A stretch of 64,000 nucleotides of DNA from Arthrobacter sp. fls2-241-R2A-200 (GTDB lineage Bacteria; Actinomycetota; Actinomycetes; Actinomycetales; Micrococcaceae): the NCBI RefSeq assembly GCF_030209745.1, contig NZ_JARVRJ010000011.1, forward strand, positions 1 through 64,000, in the 5' to 3' direction. A program made the translations under genes and the position numbers. Below the pieces are notes generated by a model that was given only the letters and a program-made list of their open reading frames with translations, made no database searches and was not told the DNA's origin. Of this stretch, positions 9,341 through 17,140 are shown piece after piece (positions within the stretch are counted from its first letter, which is position 1; the number at the start of each line of letters is the position of its first letter).

Positions 9341-9801
9341 TGTCCGGAAGCCCGGCGTCGTCCGCTGTTCGCCTCGCCGCCGAGACCTGGGAGTCGTTGT
9401 TCCGCTCCCAGGTGGCGGTGATGCGGAAACTCCAGTCGGGACCGGCGTTCAAGACACTCCCCGTCAGGGAGTATGACGTCTTGTTCACGTTGTCCCGCTG
9501 CCCCTCCGGGCAGCTGCGCCTCAACGAAATCAACGACAAGGTGCTGCTGAGCCAATCAAGCCTGAGCCGCTTGGTGGACCGCTTGGAAAAGCGAGGCCTC
9601 GTGGAACGGACGTCGGCTCCCGACGACGGTCGCGGAATCTTGCTCTCCCTCACCGAGTCCGGACGGGAACTTCAAAAAGCCATCGGGCGCGACCACGTAC
9701 GTGACATCGCCGCGTTGATCGAGCCCGCCCTCACCGCGGCGGAACAGCGCGAGTTGCTGCGCCTGACCGAGAAGCTGCGCACTGCCGTGGCAGGGCACTA
9801 G
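9340..9801 (+). CDS. MarR family transcriptional regulator
   Basis: 153 aa. The winged helix covers about residues 40-110: LPVREYDVLFTLS, then LRLNEINDKVLLSQSSLSRLVDRLEKRGLVER (recognition helix) and the wing SAPDDGRGILLSLTESG. It is coupled to the preceding flavin oxidoreductase by a 1-nt overlap. The pair is preceded by an ATGCA-AA-TGCAT inverted repeat at 8151-8162, the likely autoregulatory site. The stop shares a CTAG palindrome with the stop of the convergent transglutaminase-like gene. Confidence 0.92.
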   Translation: MSGSPASSAVRLAAETWESLFRSQVAVMRKLQSGPAFKTLPVREYDVLFTLSRCPSGQLRLNEINDKVLLSQSSLSRLVDRLEKRGLVERTSAPDDGRGILLSLTESGRELQKAIGRDHVRDIAALIEPALTAAEQRELLRLTEKLRTAVAGH

Positions 9802-10604
9802 CGAAGGCTCATGAGCTCCCGGGGGTCCTCCCTCGGGAGCTCGCCGTTCACGGAAGCGCTGACCTTGAGCGTTGTGAGCACCAAGCTGCCACCCACCGTT
9901 GAAAGGAAGGCCGTGTCCGAGGAGTCCCTGCCCGCGGTAATCCGGAGCATGGATCCACGGGGGGCGAGTCCCGTGGGATCGATGACGTGCCAAGCGCCGT
10001 CGATGTAAGCCTCGGCAACGGCGTGGAAGTCCATGGGGGTCAGACCCGGCGCGTAGACGGCGGCAAGCCTCGCCGGCACATCCTTGGAGCGCAACAGGGC
10101 GATGGCAAGGTGCGCGAAATCGCGGCACACTCCCCTGCGATGAAGCAACGTTTCCACCGCCCCATCCGTCCCCCGGGAAGATCCGCTGACGTAACGGAGC
10201 TCCTGGTTGACCCAATCGCGGACAGCTTGAAGCAGCTCCACGCCCCGCAGGGAGCCGAACTCGGCGTAGGAGGTTGGCAACAGCCGGTCGGACTCGGCAT
10301 ACCTGCTGGGCCTGACGTACCGGATGAGTTCCATGGCCGATGCTGTGTCTTGGTCGCCCAGCCCCTGCACTGTGGCGTTGTAGGCGACGAGGACCTCGCT
10401 CGGTTGGGCAAATTCCATGTACTGGAACCTGCCGCCGTGGTGGTCGTCGAGTTCGCGGAACGGTACTTCCCGGCCATCGACGGTAACGGACAGCTTTTCC
10501 GATACCGAGGTGTATCCGGAGTTGTTGGCCACGGCAATCGCCAACGCCACCTTCGTGTCAGCTGCCGTTTTGAAGGCGAGCTCTGCAGCAACATTGCGTT
10601 CCAT
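9798..10604 (-). CDS. Transglutaminase-like domain protein
   Basis: 268 aa, cytoplasmic by appearance (no signal peptide). The N-terminal beta domain is followed by a transglutaminase-like core with a complete Cys-His-Asp triad: Cys in RRGVCRDFAHLAIALLRS, His in MDFHAVAEAYIDGAW, and Asp in HVIDPTGLAPR. Such bacterial proteins are generally predicted cysteine proteases or amidases, not crosslinking enzymes. A GGAG lies 6 nt before the ATG at 10604. It is convergent with marR (4-nt overlap) and divergent from the DUF1684 gene. Specific substrate unknown. Confidence 0.88.
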   Translation of the reverse strand: MERNVAAELAFKTAADTKVALAIAVANNSGYTSVSEKLSVTVDGREVPFRELDDHHGGRFQYMEFAQPSEVLVAYNATVQGLGDQDTASAMELIRYVRPSRYAESDRLLPTSYAEFGSLRGVELLQAVRDWVNQELRYVSGSSRGTDGAVETLLHRRGVCRDFAHLAIALLRSKDVPARLAAVYAPGLTPMDFHAVAEAYIDGAWHVIDPTGLAPRGSMLRITAGRDSSDTAFLSTVGGSLVLTTLKVSASVNGELPREDPRELMSLR

Positions 10605-10730
10605 TGATCTCCGGGGTGTTCGTAACGGGGGTGTTGGCGGGCGGGGCCTTCAGAGACAGTAGCACCCCCTGCAGGGTGCCGGATTTCGTTGCCCAACCAG
10701 GTCCGGCCGTGTGCTGTGGCGGTCCGGGTC

Positions 10731-10736
10731 TAGGCT
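10731..10736 (+). promoter_or_regulatory. -10 element (TAGGCT) of the DUF1684 gene, leaderless type
   Basis: TAGGCT ends 6 nt before the ATG at 10743, and no ribosome-binding site is present. Confidence 0.5.
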
Positions 10737-10742
10737 GGGAGT

Positions 10743-11414
10743 ATGGCTCCCCTTCCGCACGTTGAATCCGAGGACACTCTCCCCACGATGTCCGCCCTGG
10801 ACATAGTGGATTGGCGCTTGCGGACATTTGCCATGTACGACAAGGTGCGCCAGCTTGCAGCGTCCAACCCGTTCGACGCACACGTCTTTTGGCGCCAGGA
10901 GCGGGATCTCATGTTTGCCACCCACCCCGCGTCCGCGCTCACATCGGAACTGAAGGCAACGTTCTCTGGACTGACAATGGCGCAATACGATCCCTCGTTC
11001 CGGCTGAACGCCGTGTTGTCTCCTGAGGGTTTCGGGCAGGAGATGAACGTCCAAACTGGTACGGACGGGGTGGTTCCGTTCACGCGTATCGGCACGTTCG
11101 ACCTTCCCGGCTTGGGCTCGCTGGCAGCCTGGCGGCTGCGAAGCTACGGGGGTGGAATTTTCGTGCCCTTCCGTGACGCAACGGCCGGCAAGGACGGCGG
11201 TAGCTACGGGGCAGGCAGATACTTGTTGGACACTGTCAAAGGCGCGTTCCACGGGACCCGGGGAACCGGCGCGGAGCAGGAATTCATCCTCGACTTCAAT
11301 TTCGCTTACAACCCCTCGTGCGCCTACAACGAGGCGTGGGCTTGCCCCTTGGCGGGACCGGCCAACCGCATCCCGGCGGATATTCCGGTTGGCGAGTTAT
11401 ACACGCCTGCCTAA
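10743..11414 (+). CDS. DUF1684 family protein
   Basis: 223 aa. The DUF1684 pattern is clear: ALDIVDWRLRTFAMY near the start, YDPSFRLNAVL in the middle, GGGIFVPFRDATAGK, YGAGRYLLDTVKG, and the hallmark C-terminus LDFNFAYNPSCAYNEAWACPL. The two Cys and the conserved Asp/Asn residues around FNFAYNP suggest a metal or ligand site, but the family has no established function. Transcription is predicted to be leaderless from TAGGCT at 10731. The stop overlaps that of the convergent permease gene. Confidence 0.87.
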   Translation: MAPLPHVESEDTLPTMSALDIVDWRLRTFAMYDKVRQLAASNPFDAHVFWRQERDLMFATHPASALTSELKATFSGLTMAQYDPSFRLNAVLSPEGFGQEMNVQTGTDGVVPFTRIGTFDLPGLGSLAAWRLRSYGGGIFVPFRDATAGKDGGSYGAGRYLLDTVKGAFHGTRGTGAEQEFILDFNFAYNPSCAYNEAWACPLAGPANRIPADIPVGELYTPA

Positions 11415-12682
11415 CGGAACAAGCCCCCAGGGCCCACGATGGCAAGACCCGCAACCGAGGCCAGGATGGTCACCGGCGCCACAATCAAGCCGGATAAGGC
11501 ATAGCCTGGCCATTTGATCAGGACGTTCATCCGGGTCAGCCGGTCGTGCCATAGCAGCGTAGCCAGCGAGGCCCAGGGCGCGATCAGCGGCCCCGCGTTG
11601 ACCCCGATCAGCAGCGCGGCCATTCTGGCCTGAGTTCCGGCGAGTGGCTCGGCCAGAAGGTACGCCGGCAGGTTGTTCAGGACATTTGAACCCAGGGCCC
11701 CCGTCATCGCCAGCCGCAACAGCTCCCAGAACCCTTCACCCTGGCCCGCTACCTGCCCGATCAGCACGGAAGCGCCAACGTATCGGGTGGCCTCGACCAC
11801 CAGGAACAGGCCGCAGGTGAACAGCAACAGGGACCAAGGTATCAGTGACACCTTGAGCACCTTGGGTCGCCGGATCGCGAACAACAAGGCCAAGACGACG
11901 GCGGCGGCTGCCGACGGGATCCAGATGGCGATACCGGACACCAAAGCCGGAAGCACCAGGAGCAAGACCACGGCGCTTCCCGAAAGGAGCACCTTATCGG
12001 GCACCCGGGCGCCGTCCGCATTTCGCGACGCAGCTCCAGAGGCAGTTACCGACGAACTTCCGGACCCACTTACCGACGAACTGCCGGACTTAGCTCCCGA
12101 CGCCGGACGGTGGGACCCGGTGGCGTAGCTCTTGAACAGTTCGCGTCGGAAGACTACAGCGATGAAAGCCAACGGCACGAGGACCGCGATGATGGATGGA
12201 GCCCACATCAGCTGTGCAAAGCCAGCCGGACTGATGCCGTTCAAGCTGTGCTGTGCCAAAAGGTTGGTCAGGTTGGAGATCGGCAGGAGCAAGCTCGCGG
12301 TGTTCGCCAACCACACCGTGGTTAACGCAAACGGCAGGACGGGCAAGCCTGCCTGCCGGGTTACCGTTACCACCACAGGGGTGAGCAGCACCGCCGTCGT
12401 ATCAAGGGACAGGAAAACGGTGCTCAGCGTAGCGAACAACGCCAGGAGCAGCCACAAAAGGACGCTGCTACCGCGTCCCCACTGCCGCAACCGGCGGGCA
12501 ATCCATTGGAAGGCGCCCGCCTCGCTGACGAGTTCGGTGACAACTGTCATCGCGACCACGAACCCGAGGATGGGTGCCACCCGGTCAACCAACACAAAAA
12601 CTTCCGGTACGGGAAGCACGCCTGTCGCGACAGTTACCCCACCCACTATCAGGAGAACCAGGCCAATAATCGCAAGACGCAT
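11411..12682 (-). CDS. SLC13/ArsB-NhaD superfamily permease
   Basis: 423 aa with about 11 hydrophobic helices in the ion-transporter superfamily arrangement. LSLDTTAVLLTPVVVTVTRQ and the later GALGSNVLNNLPAYLLAEPL are the paired helical-hairpin motifs (T-P and N-N-L-P) of this fold. A hydrophilic Ser/Gly-rich loop (about residues 190-225, with two SSSV repeats) separates the halves. ArsB (arsenite), NhaD (sodium) and SLC13 (dicarboxylate/sulfate) members cannot be told apart here, and no ars gene is nearby. The ATG at 12682 is chosen because TAGAAT sits 7 nt upstream and the first helix begins immediately after it; longer upstream reading is arginine-rich and non-homologous. Confidence 0.82.
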   Translation of the reverse strand: MRLAIIGLVLLIVGGVTVATGVLPVPEVFVLVDRVAPILGFVVAMTVVTELVSEAGAFQWIARRLRQWGRGSSVLLWLLLALFATLSTVFLSLDTTAVLLTPVVVTVTRQAGLPVLPFALTTVWLANTASLLLPISNLTNLLAQHSLNGISPAGFAQLMWAPSIIAVLVPLAFIAVVFRRELFKSYATGSHRPASGAKSGSSSVSGSGSSSVTASGAASRNADGARVPDKVLLSGSAVVLLLVLPALVSGIAIWIPSAAAAVVLALLFAIRRPKVLKVSLIPWSLLLFTCGLFLVVEATRYVGASVLIGQVAGQGEGFWELLRLAMTGALGSNVLNNLPAYLLAEPLAGTQARMAALLIGVNAGPLIAPWASLATLLWHDRLTRMNVLIKWPGYALSGLIVAPVTILASVAGLAIVGPGGLFR

Positions 12683-12689
12683 GATTCGG

Positions 12690-12695
12690 ATTCTA
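12690..12695 (-). promoter_or_regulatory. -10 element (TAGAAT) of the permease gene, leaderless type
   Basis: On the minus strand TAGAAT lies 7 nt before the ATG at 12682. Confidence 0.5.
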
Positions 12696-12831
12696 AGCCC
12701 GGATACCGCTCGGCCGTGCGAGGCCCGCCTGCAGCACTGTCCCCGGGTGGAAGGGCATCGGGGAGCTACCGGACCCCTCCTCGGGCGCACTCTGGGAAGA
12801 ACCGGCGACTTAATGTGTCAGGCTTAACCCT

Positions 12832-13317
12832 ATGGAGACTGCCGCCGACGCCACTGAATTGCGGACGGCGACCCCCACCAAGACCAAGCCAAAACGGCGT
12901 CGCGGCCTGCTGCGGTACCCCGTTGTCAGGCAACTGCTGCGCTTCACGGGCGTCGGAATCGTCTGCACTGCCAGCTCCTTGGGTATCTACGCCGTGCTCC
13001 GTCCCTGGATCGACCCTCAGCTTGCGAACGCAGTGGCATTGATCCTCACATCACTGATGAACACGGCGCTGAACCGAAGGGTCACTTTCAAGATCAGCGG
13101 CCGGAAGAAGCGCGCCAAGGACAACCTGAGCGGGATGATCGTTATCGGCATCGCGTTGGTCATTACCGGTGGCAGTCTCGGCGTGCTTCACCTCGTCCGG
13201 CCGGATGCCACTGTCAGCGATGAACTGTGGACCACGACGCTTTCCGGATTCGCGGCCACCGCGGTGCGGTTCAGCTTGCTCCGGCACTGGATTTTCCGGC
13301 GGGCGCGGCACGTTTAG
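12832..13317 (+). CDS. GtrA family membrane protein
   Basis: 161 aa with four predicted helices after a basic N-terminus (KTKPKRRRGLLRYPVVRQLL). RFTGVGIVCTASSLGIYAVL is the usual GtrA opening, and ALNRRVTF with the C-terminal RHWIFRRARH are typical cytoplasmic basic segments. GtrA proteins are thought to move undecaprenyl-phosphate-linked sugars across the membrane or assist cell-wall glycosylation. It is divergent from the permease gene and convergent with nifS; no glycosyltransferase is adjacent, so its partner is unknown. Confidence 0.85.
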   Translation: METAADATELRTATPTKTKPKRRRGLLRYPVVRQLLRFTGVGIVCTASSLGIYAVLRPWIDPQLANAVALILTSLMNTALNRRVTFKISGRKKRAKDNLSGMIVIGIALVITGGSLGVLHLVRPDATVSDELWTTTLSGFAATAVRFSLLRHWIFRRARHV

Positions 13318-13326
13318 TTTTCCTTC

Positions 13327-13379
13327 GGCGCCGCTGGTTTTCTTGTGGCGCCGCTAGTGCTGTTGTGGCACCGCCAGGT
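13327..13379. repeat. Short 20-bp tandem repeat across the nifS stop codon
   Basis: Units GGCGCCGCTGGTTTTCTTGT (13327-13346) and GGCGCCGCTAGTGCTGTTGT (13347-13366) are 16/20 identical, and a degenerate third begins at 13367. The array lies between convergent gtrA and nifS and includes the nifS stop. Confidence 0.6.
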
Positions 13380-14520
13380 TCCGGACGCGTCCGACGGCGG
13401 TTTCCACAGCGGTGGCGGCCTGCTCGAGCTCGGCGCTGGTCACCGCGGAGGTGAAGCTGAAGCGCACTGCCGTCTGGGCTGTTTCGGGGGGGATACCAAG
13501 CGCAAGCAACACCGGCGAGGGAGCATCCGACCCGGCGGCGCAGGCGGAGCCGCTGGAACAGATGACCCCCAGGCGCTCAAGTTCCAACAAAACAGATTCG
13601 CCGCTGGTGCCGGGAAAACAGAATGACGCCAAGGACGGGAGCCGTTGAATCCGGTGGCCGGTCAGCATGGCATCCGGCACTGCGGCCAGCACCCGGTCAA
13701 TGAATTCCTCCCGCAATGCCGTAACCCGGGCGGCTTCCTCCTTGCGGGTCACTTCGGAGAGGGCCAGCGCTGTGGACAGCGCCACTGCCCCTGCCACGTT
13801 TTCCGTACCTGAACGCCTGCCTCGCTCTTGCCCTCCGCCATGCATGAGGGGCTCGACCTGTATCCGTCCTTTGACGAACAAGACCCCGGAGCCCTTGGGT
13901 GCGCCGACTTTGTGTCCGGAGAGGCTCAGTGCGTCCACGCCCAACGCCTTGACATCCAGGGAAAGCCAGCCGGCTGCCTGCACGGCGTCAGTATGGAAGG
14001 GGACCCCGAACTCGTGTGCGGCGGCCGCCAGAGCGGCGACCGGCTGCACTGTACCAACCTCGTTGTTGGCGTACATGATGCTCACCAGGGCCGTTTGGGG
14101 GCCCAGGACGCTCCGCAGGGCGTCGATGGTCACCAACCCCTTGTCATCCACCGGCACCACGTCCACGGCGAATCCATGCGCCCGTTCCAGGTAGCGGGCG
14201 GACTCTTCCACTGCCGGATGTTCGACGGCGCTGATCACCACCCGGTTGACCGTGGGATCGGCTGACTTCCGCGCCAGGGCGATGCCCTTGACCGCAAGGT
14301 TATCGGCCTCCGTACCGCCGCACGTAAATGTCACCTCGCCAGCACGGCAATGGAGCACTGAAGCGACGCCGGAGCGCGCCTTGGCCAGTGCTGCCGCCGC
14401 AGCTTCACCCAACGTGTGGTGGCTTGACGGGTTGCCGAACTCGCCGCTCAGGTAGGGCCACATGGCCTCAAGGGCCTCACGGCGAACAGGCGTGGTGGCG
14501 GCGGCGTCAAGATAGATCAT
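13354..14520 (-). CDS. Cysteine desulfurase (NifS/IscS type) of the NAD operon
   Basis: 388 aa, PLP-dependent. MIYLDAAATTPVRREAL is the usual start, the PLP lysine is in SLSGHKVGAPKGSG, and the persulfide Cys is in CSSGSACAAGSD. It is the last gene of nrtR-nadA-nadB-nadC-nifS, 16 nt after nadC, with GGGGAG as ribosome-binding site. NadA needs a [4Fe-4S] cluster, and a dedicated NifS linked to nad genes is known from Bacillus subtilis and many actinobacteria, so sulfur supply for NadA is the likely role. The C-terminus is embedded in a short tandem repeat. Confidence 0.93.
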   Translation of the reverse strand: MIYLDAAATTPVRREALEAMWPYLSGEFGNPSSHHTLGEAAAAALAKARSGVASVLHCRAGEVTFTCGGTEADNLAVKGIALARKSADPTVNRVVISAVEHPAVEESARYLERAHGFAVDVVPVDDKGLVTIDALRSVLGPQTALVSIMYANNEVGTVQPVAALAAAAHEFGVPFHTDAVQAAGWLSLDVKALGVDALSLSGHKVGAPKGSGVLFVKGRIQVEPLMHGGGQERGRRSGTENVAGAVALSTALALSEVTRKEEAARVTALREEFIDRVLAAVPDAMLTGHRIQRLPSLASFCFPGTSGESVLLELERLGVICSSGSACAAGSDAPSPVLLALGIPPETAQTAVRFSFTSAVTSAELEQAATAVETAVGRVRNLAVPQQH

Positions 14521-14536
14521 GGTGGACTCCCCGGCT

Positions 14537-15427
14537 TCAGCCCTGCGGCGCCGTCAGTTCGATATCGAGGCCGAGGTCCAATGCTGCGACGCTGTGCGTC
14601 AGCCCGCCGATGGAGATGACATCGACTCCGGCCGCGGCGATTTCGGTAACAGTGGAGGTGTTGACGTTGCCGCTCGCTTCAACGATTGCCCTCCCGTCCA
14701 CTTGTTTGACGCCCGCCCGGAGCTGCTCGATGGAGAAGTTGTCCAGCATGATGGTGTCCACTCCCGCCGCCAGGACGGGCTCAATCTGGTCCGCGCTGTC
14801 AACTTCGACTTCAAAATGGGTGGTGTGGCCCAACTGCGCCTTCGCGGCGATCAGCAACTCGGTGAGCTTGCTGGAGTCGCCCCCGGTCATGACCGCGAGG
14901 TGGTTGTCCTTGGCCAGCACGGCGTCGGACAGGCTGTAACGGTGGTTGGCTCCCCCGCCACAGCGAACGGCGTAACGCTCGAGCACCCTCAGCCCGGGCG
15001 TGGTTTTGCGGGTGTCCGTGATCCGGGCCCTCGTGCCTTCCACGAGCCTGACGAACTCCGCCGTCTTGGTGGCAATGGCGCTCATCCTCTGCACCAGGTT
15101 CAGGGCGACGCGTTCGGCGAGCAGCACCGAGCGGGCGCTGCCGCTGACCCTGGCGAGGTGCGTTCCGGCGTCGAACTCTTCGCCGTCGGAGAGCAACAGC
15201 TCCACGTCCAGCGCCGGGTCCACGCATAGCATGGCCTCACGGAACACGGAGCCTCCGCTCAGCACTCCGGGCACGCGCGCATTGAGCACGGCCACGGCCC
15301 TTGCCTGCGCCGGGATCAACAGCTGTGAAGTGATGTCGCCGCTGGGCGCATCCTCGGCAAAGGCTCGTTCCAGGATCTCCCGTACAGGAGCCATGGGAAG
15401 GGCCAGATGGTTTGTTGGAGCAGTCAT
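14537..15427 (-). CDS. nadC: Nicotinate-nucleotide pyrophosphorylase (quinolinate phosphoribosyltransferase)
   Basis: 296 aa, normal NadC length. The enzyme converts quinolinate and PRPP to nicotinate mononucleotide with loss of CO2. Signature segments are AEDAPSGDITSQLL, NLVQRMSAIATKTAEFV, and RKTTPGLRVLERYAVRCGG with ANHRYSLSDAVLAKDNHL. The ATG at 15427 overlaps the nadB stop by 4 nt (ATGA), so translation is coupled. Third enzyme of the de novo pathway, in pathway order after nadA and nadB. Confidence 0.97.
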   Translation of the reverse strand: MTAPTNHLALPMAPVREILERAFAEDAPSGDITSQLLIPAQARAVAVLNARVPGVLSGGSVFREAMLCVDPALDVELLLSDGEEFDAGTHLARVSGSARSVLLAERVALNLVQRMSAIATKTAEFVRLVEGTRARITDTRKTTPGLRVLERYAVRCGGGANHRYSLSDAVLAKDNHLAVMTGGDSSKLTELLIAAKAQLGHTTHFEVEVDSADQIEPVLAAGVDTIMLDNFSIEQLRAGVKQVDGRAIVEASGNVNTSTVTEIAAAGVDVISIGGLTHSVAALDLGLDIELTAPQG

Positions 15428-17106
15428 CGGACGAGGCTCGCTTTCCGGGTGGTGATGTGATGCTTCTCTGAAGGCTCGACGGCGGCAGGTTCCGCCACGC
15501 TGTCGCTGCGGTAATGGGCGCCGAGCGATGCCCTCCGCTTCCGCGCCGCACGCACGAGCAACTGCGCCGCGAGCAGCAAGTTGGAGTCCTCGTGCGCCTG
15601 AACATCCAAGGACCTGGAGACCACCAAGGGCACGATGTCGGCCTCCCAAGCGGCCAGGGCAGCCTCGGCCTCAGCCAGCAGCAGCCCGTTCCGCAGGACG
15701 CCGGCCTTGGCCGTCATCAGCCGCTGCAATGCCTGCCGTGAGAGGCCGCTGGATGTTGGCGCCTCGGCGGGCTCGTTGAGCGGGAGCACGTCAGTGGTTC
15801 CGCGCGGAGCCCTGCGGTCTTCTGAAAGGAAGCCTTGCACAGCCCGCCGGCCAAACACCAGCCCTTCCAGCAAGGAATTGCTGGCCAGCCGGTTGGCGCC
15901 CTGAACTCCTGTGCAAGCGACTTCGCCAGCGGCCAACAGGCCGGGAACGGAGGTTCGCCCGTAAAGATCGGTGACCACTCCGCCCATCCAGTAGTGTGCT
16001 GCCGGGGCCACGGGGACCGGTTCCCGGGTCCAGTCGATTCCGGCTTGGAGGGTGCGGGCGGAGATGGTGGGGAATCTCTTGCTGAGGAAACCGCTCCCGC
16101 GCTGGGCTTCGATGACCGTTGCATCGAGGAACACATGGCCGTTGGGGTCCCCAAGCGCAGCAAGGTGGAGGGCGATGCTTCGGGAAACAACGTCCCGGGG
16201 GGCCAGCTCGGCCTCCGGGTGGTAGTCAGGCATGAAGCGGTGGCCGTTTGCGTCCACGAGGATCGCCCCTTCCCCGCGCACCGCTTCGGAGATCAACAGC
16301 GGCTCCGCCGCGCCGTCGGCCTGGGGAGTGGGAAACACCATGCACGTCGGGTGGAACTGGAAGAATTCAAGGTCCGCCACGTCGGCGCCGACACGACAGG
16401 CAAGGGCCAGCCCATCAGCTGTGGCCACGGACGGGTTGGTGGTTTGCGCGAAGAGTTGCCCGGCCCCACCGGTGGCCAAAAGTACAGCATCACCGTGGAC
16501 GCTGTGCCGGGCCCCGTTGTGGAGGAACTCGACGCCGGACACGCGTGCGGACCCTGCACCCGCTCGCATCAGAACCGTCACCTGGGCGTGCCCGATGACA
16601 TGGAGCCTGCCTGCATCATGGAACTCCAGCACGGTCTTGATCAGTGCTGCCGCCACACGGGCACCCGTGGCATCTCCACCTGCGTGCATGATGCGCGGCG
16701 CCGAGTGCGCCGCCTCCAGCCCCAAGGCCGGTCCGCCGTCGTCGTCAAGATCGAAGCTGACGCCGAACCGGGCGAGTCCGGCGATGTCGGTGCGGGCCTC
16801 GGTGCACAGCACCCGGACGGCTTCCTCGTTGCAATGCCCGGCACCGGCCCTGATGGTGTCGGCGATGTGCGCCGCCACCGTGTCACCGGGCGCCGGTTCA
16901 TCGAGCACCGCAGAGATGCCACCTTGGGCGAAGTACGTGTTGCTGTCCGCGAGCGCGCCCTTGGTCAGCAGCACGACGTCGGAACCGGCTTCGGCGGCCA
17001 GCAGCGCGGAATACAGCCCCGCGATGCCGCTTCCGACGACGATCAGCCGTTGCCGGGGCCCTTCGGCAGGGCTGCCTGCAGCGATAGGAAAACTATCTGC
17101 AGTCAT
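15424..17106 (-). CDS. nadB: L-aspartate oxidase
   Basis: 560 aa flavoprotein that oxidises aspartate to iminoaspartate, the substrate of NadA. The FAD dinucleotide fold is visible at LIVVGSGIAGLYSALLAAEAG (about residues 21-41). Other family marks are LADSNTYFAQGGISAVL, SAPRIMHAGGDATGA, and VACTGVQGANRLASNSLLEG. The ATG at 17106 is taken, since the reading frame upstream is non-homologous. It lies 34 nt after nadA and overlaps nadC by 4 nt. Confidence 0.97.
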   Translation of the reverse strand: MTADSFPIAAGSPAEGPRQRLIVVGSGIAGLYSALLAAEAGSDVVLLTKGALADSNTYFAQGGISAVLDEPAPGDTVAAHIADTIRAGAGHCNEEAVRVLCTEARTDIAGLARFGVSFDLDDDGGPALGLEAAHSAPRIMHAGGDATGARVAAALIKTVLEFHDAGRLHVIGHAQVTVLMRAGAGSARVSGVEFLHNGARHSVHGDAVLLATGGAGQLFAQTTNPSVATADGLALACRVGADVADLEFFQFHPTCMVFPTPQADGAAEPLLISEAVRGEGAILVDANGHRFMPDYHPEAELAPRDVVSRSIALHLAALGDPNGHVFLDATVIEAQRGSGFLSKRFPTISARTLQAGIDWTREPVPVAPAAHYWMGGVVTDLYGRTSVPGLLAAGEVACTGVQGANRLASNSLLEGLVFGRRAVQGFLSEDRRAPRGTTDVLPLNEPAEAPTSSGLSRQALQRLMTAKAGVLRNGLLLAEAEAALAAWEADIVPLVVSRSLDVQAHEDSNLLLAAQLLVRAARKRRASLGAHYRSDSVAEPAAVEPSEKHHITTRKASLVR

Positions 17107-17140
17107 GTGAGGCTCGATTCGGCTAGTGGTTGTTCTGTCG

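Noticed and set aside
10660..10682. Palindrome CCCTGCAGGG upstream of the DUF1684 gene as an operator
   Set aside because: Only 10 bp of perfect symmetry in GC-rich sequence, with no regulator nearby; chance is a sufficient explanation.
12811..12830. Leaderless start for the gtrA gene
   Set aside because: TAATGT is 15 nt and TAACCC only 1 nt before the ATG, so neither fits the spacing.
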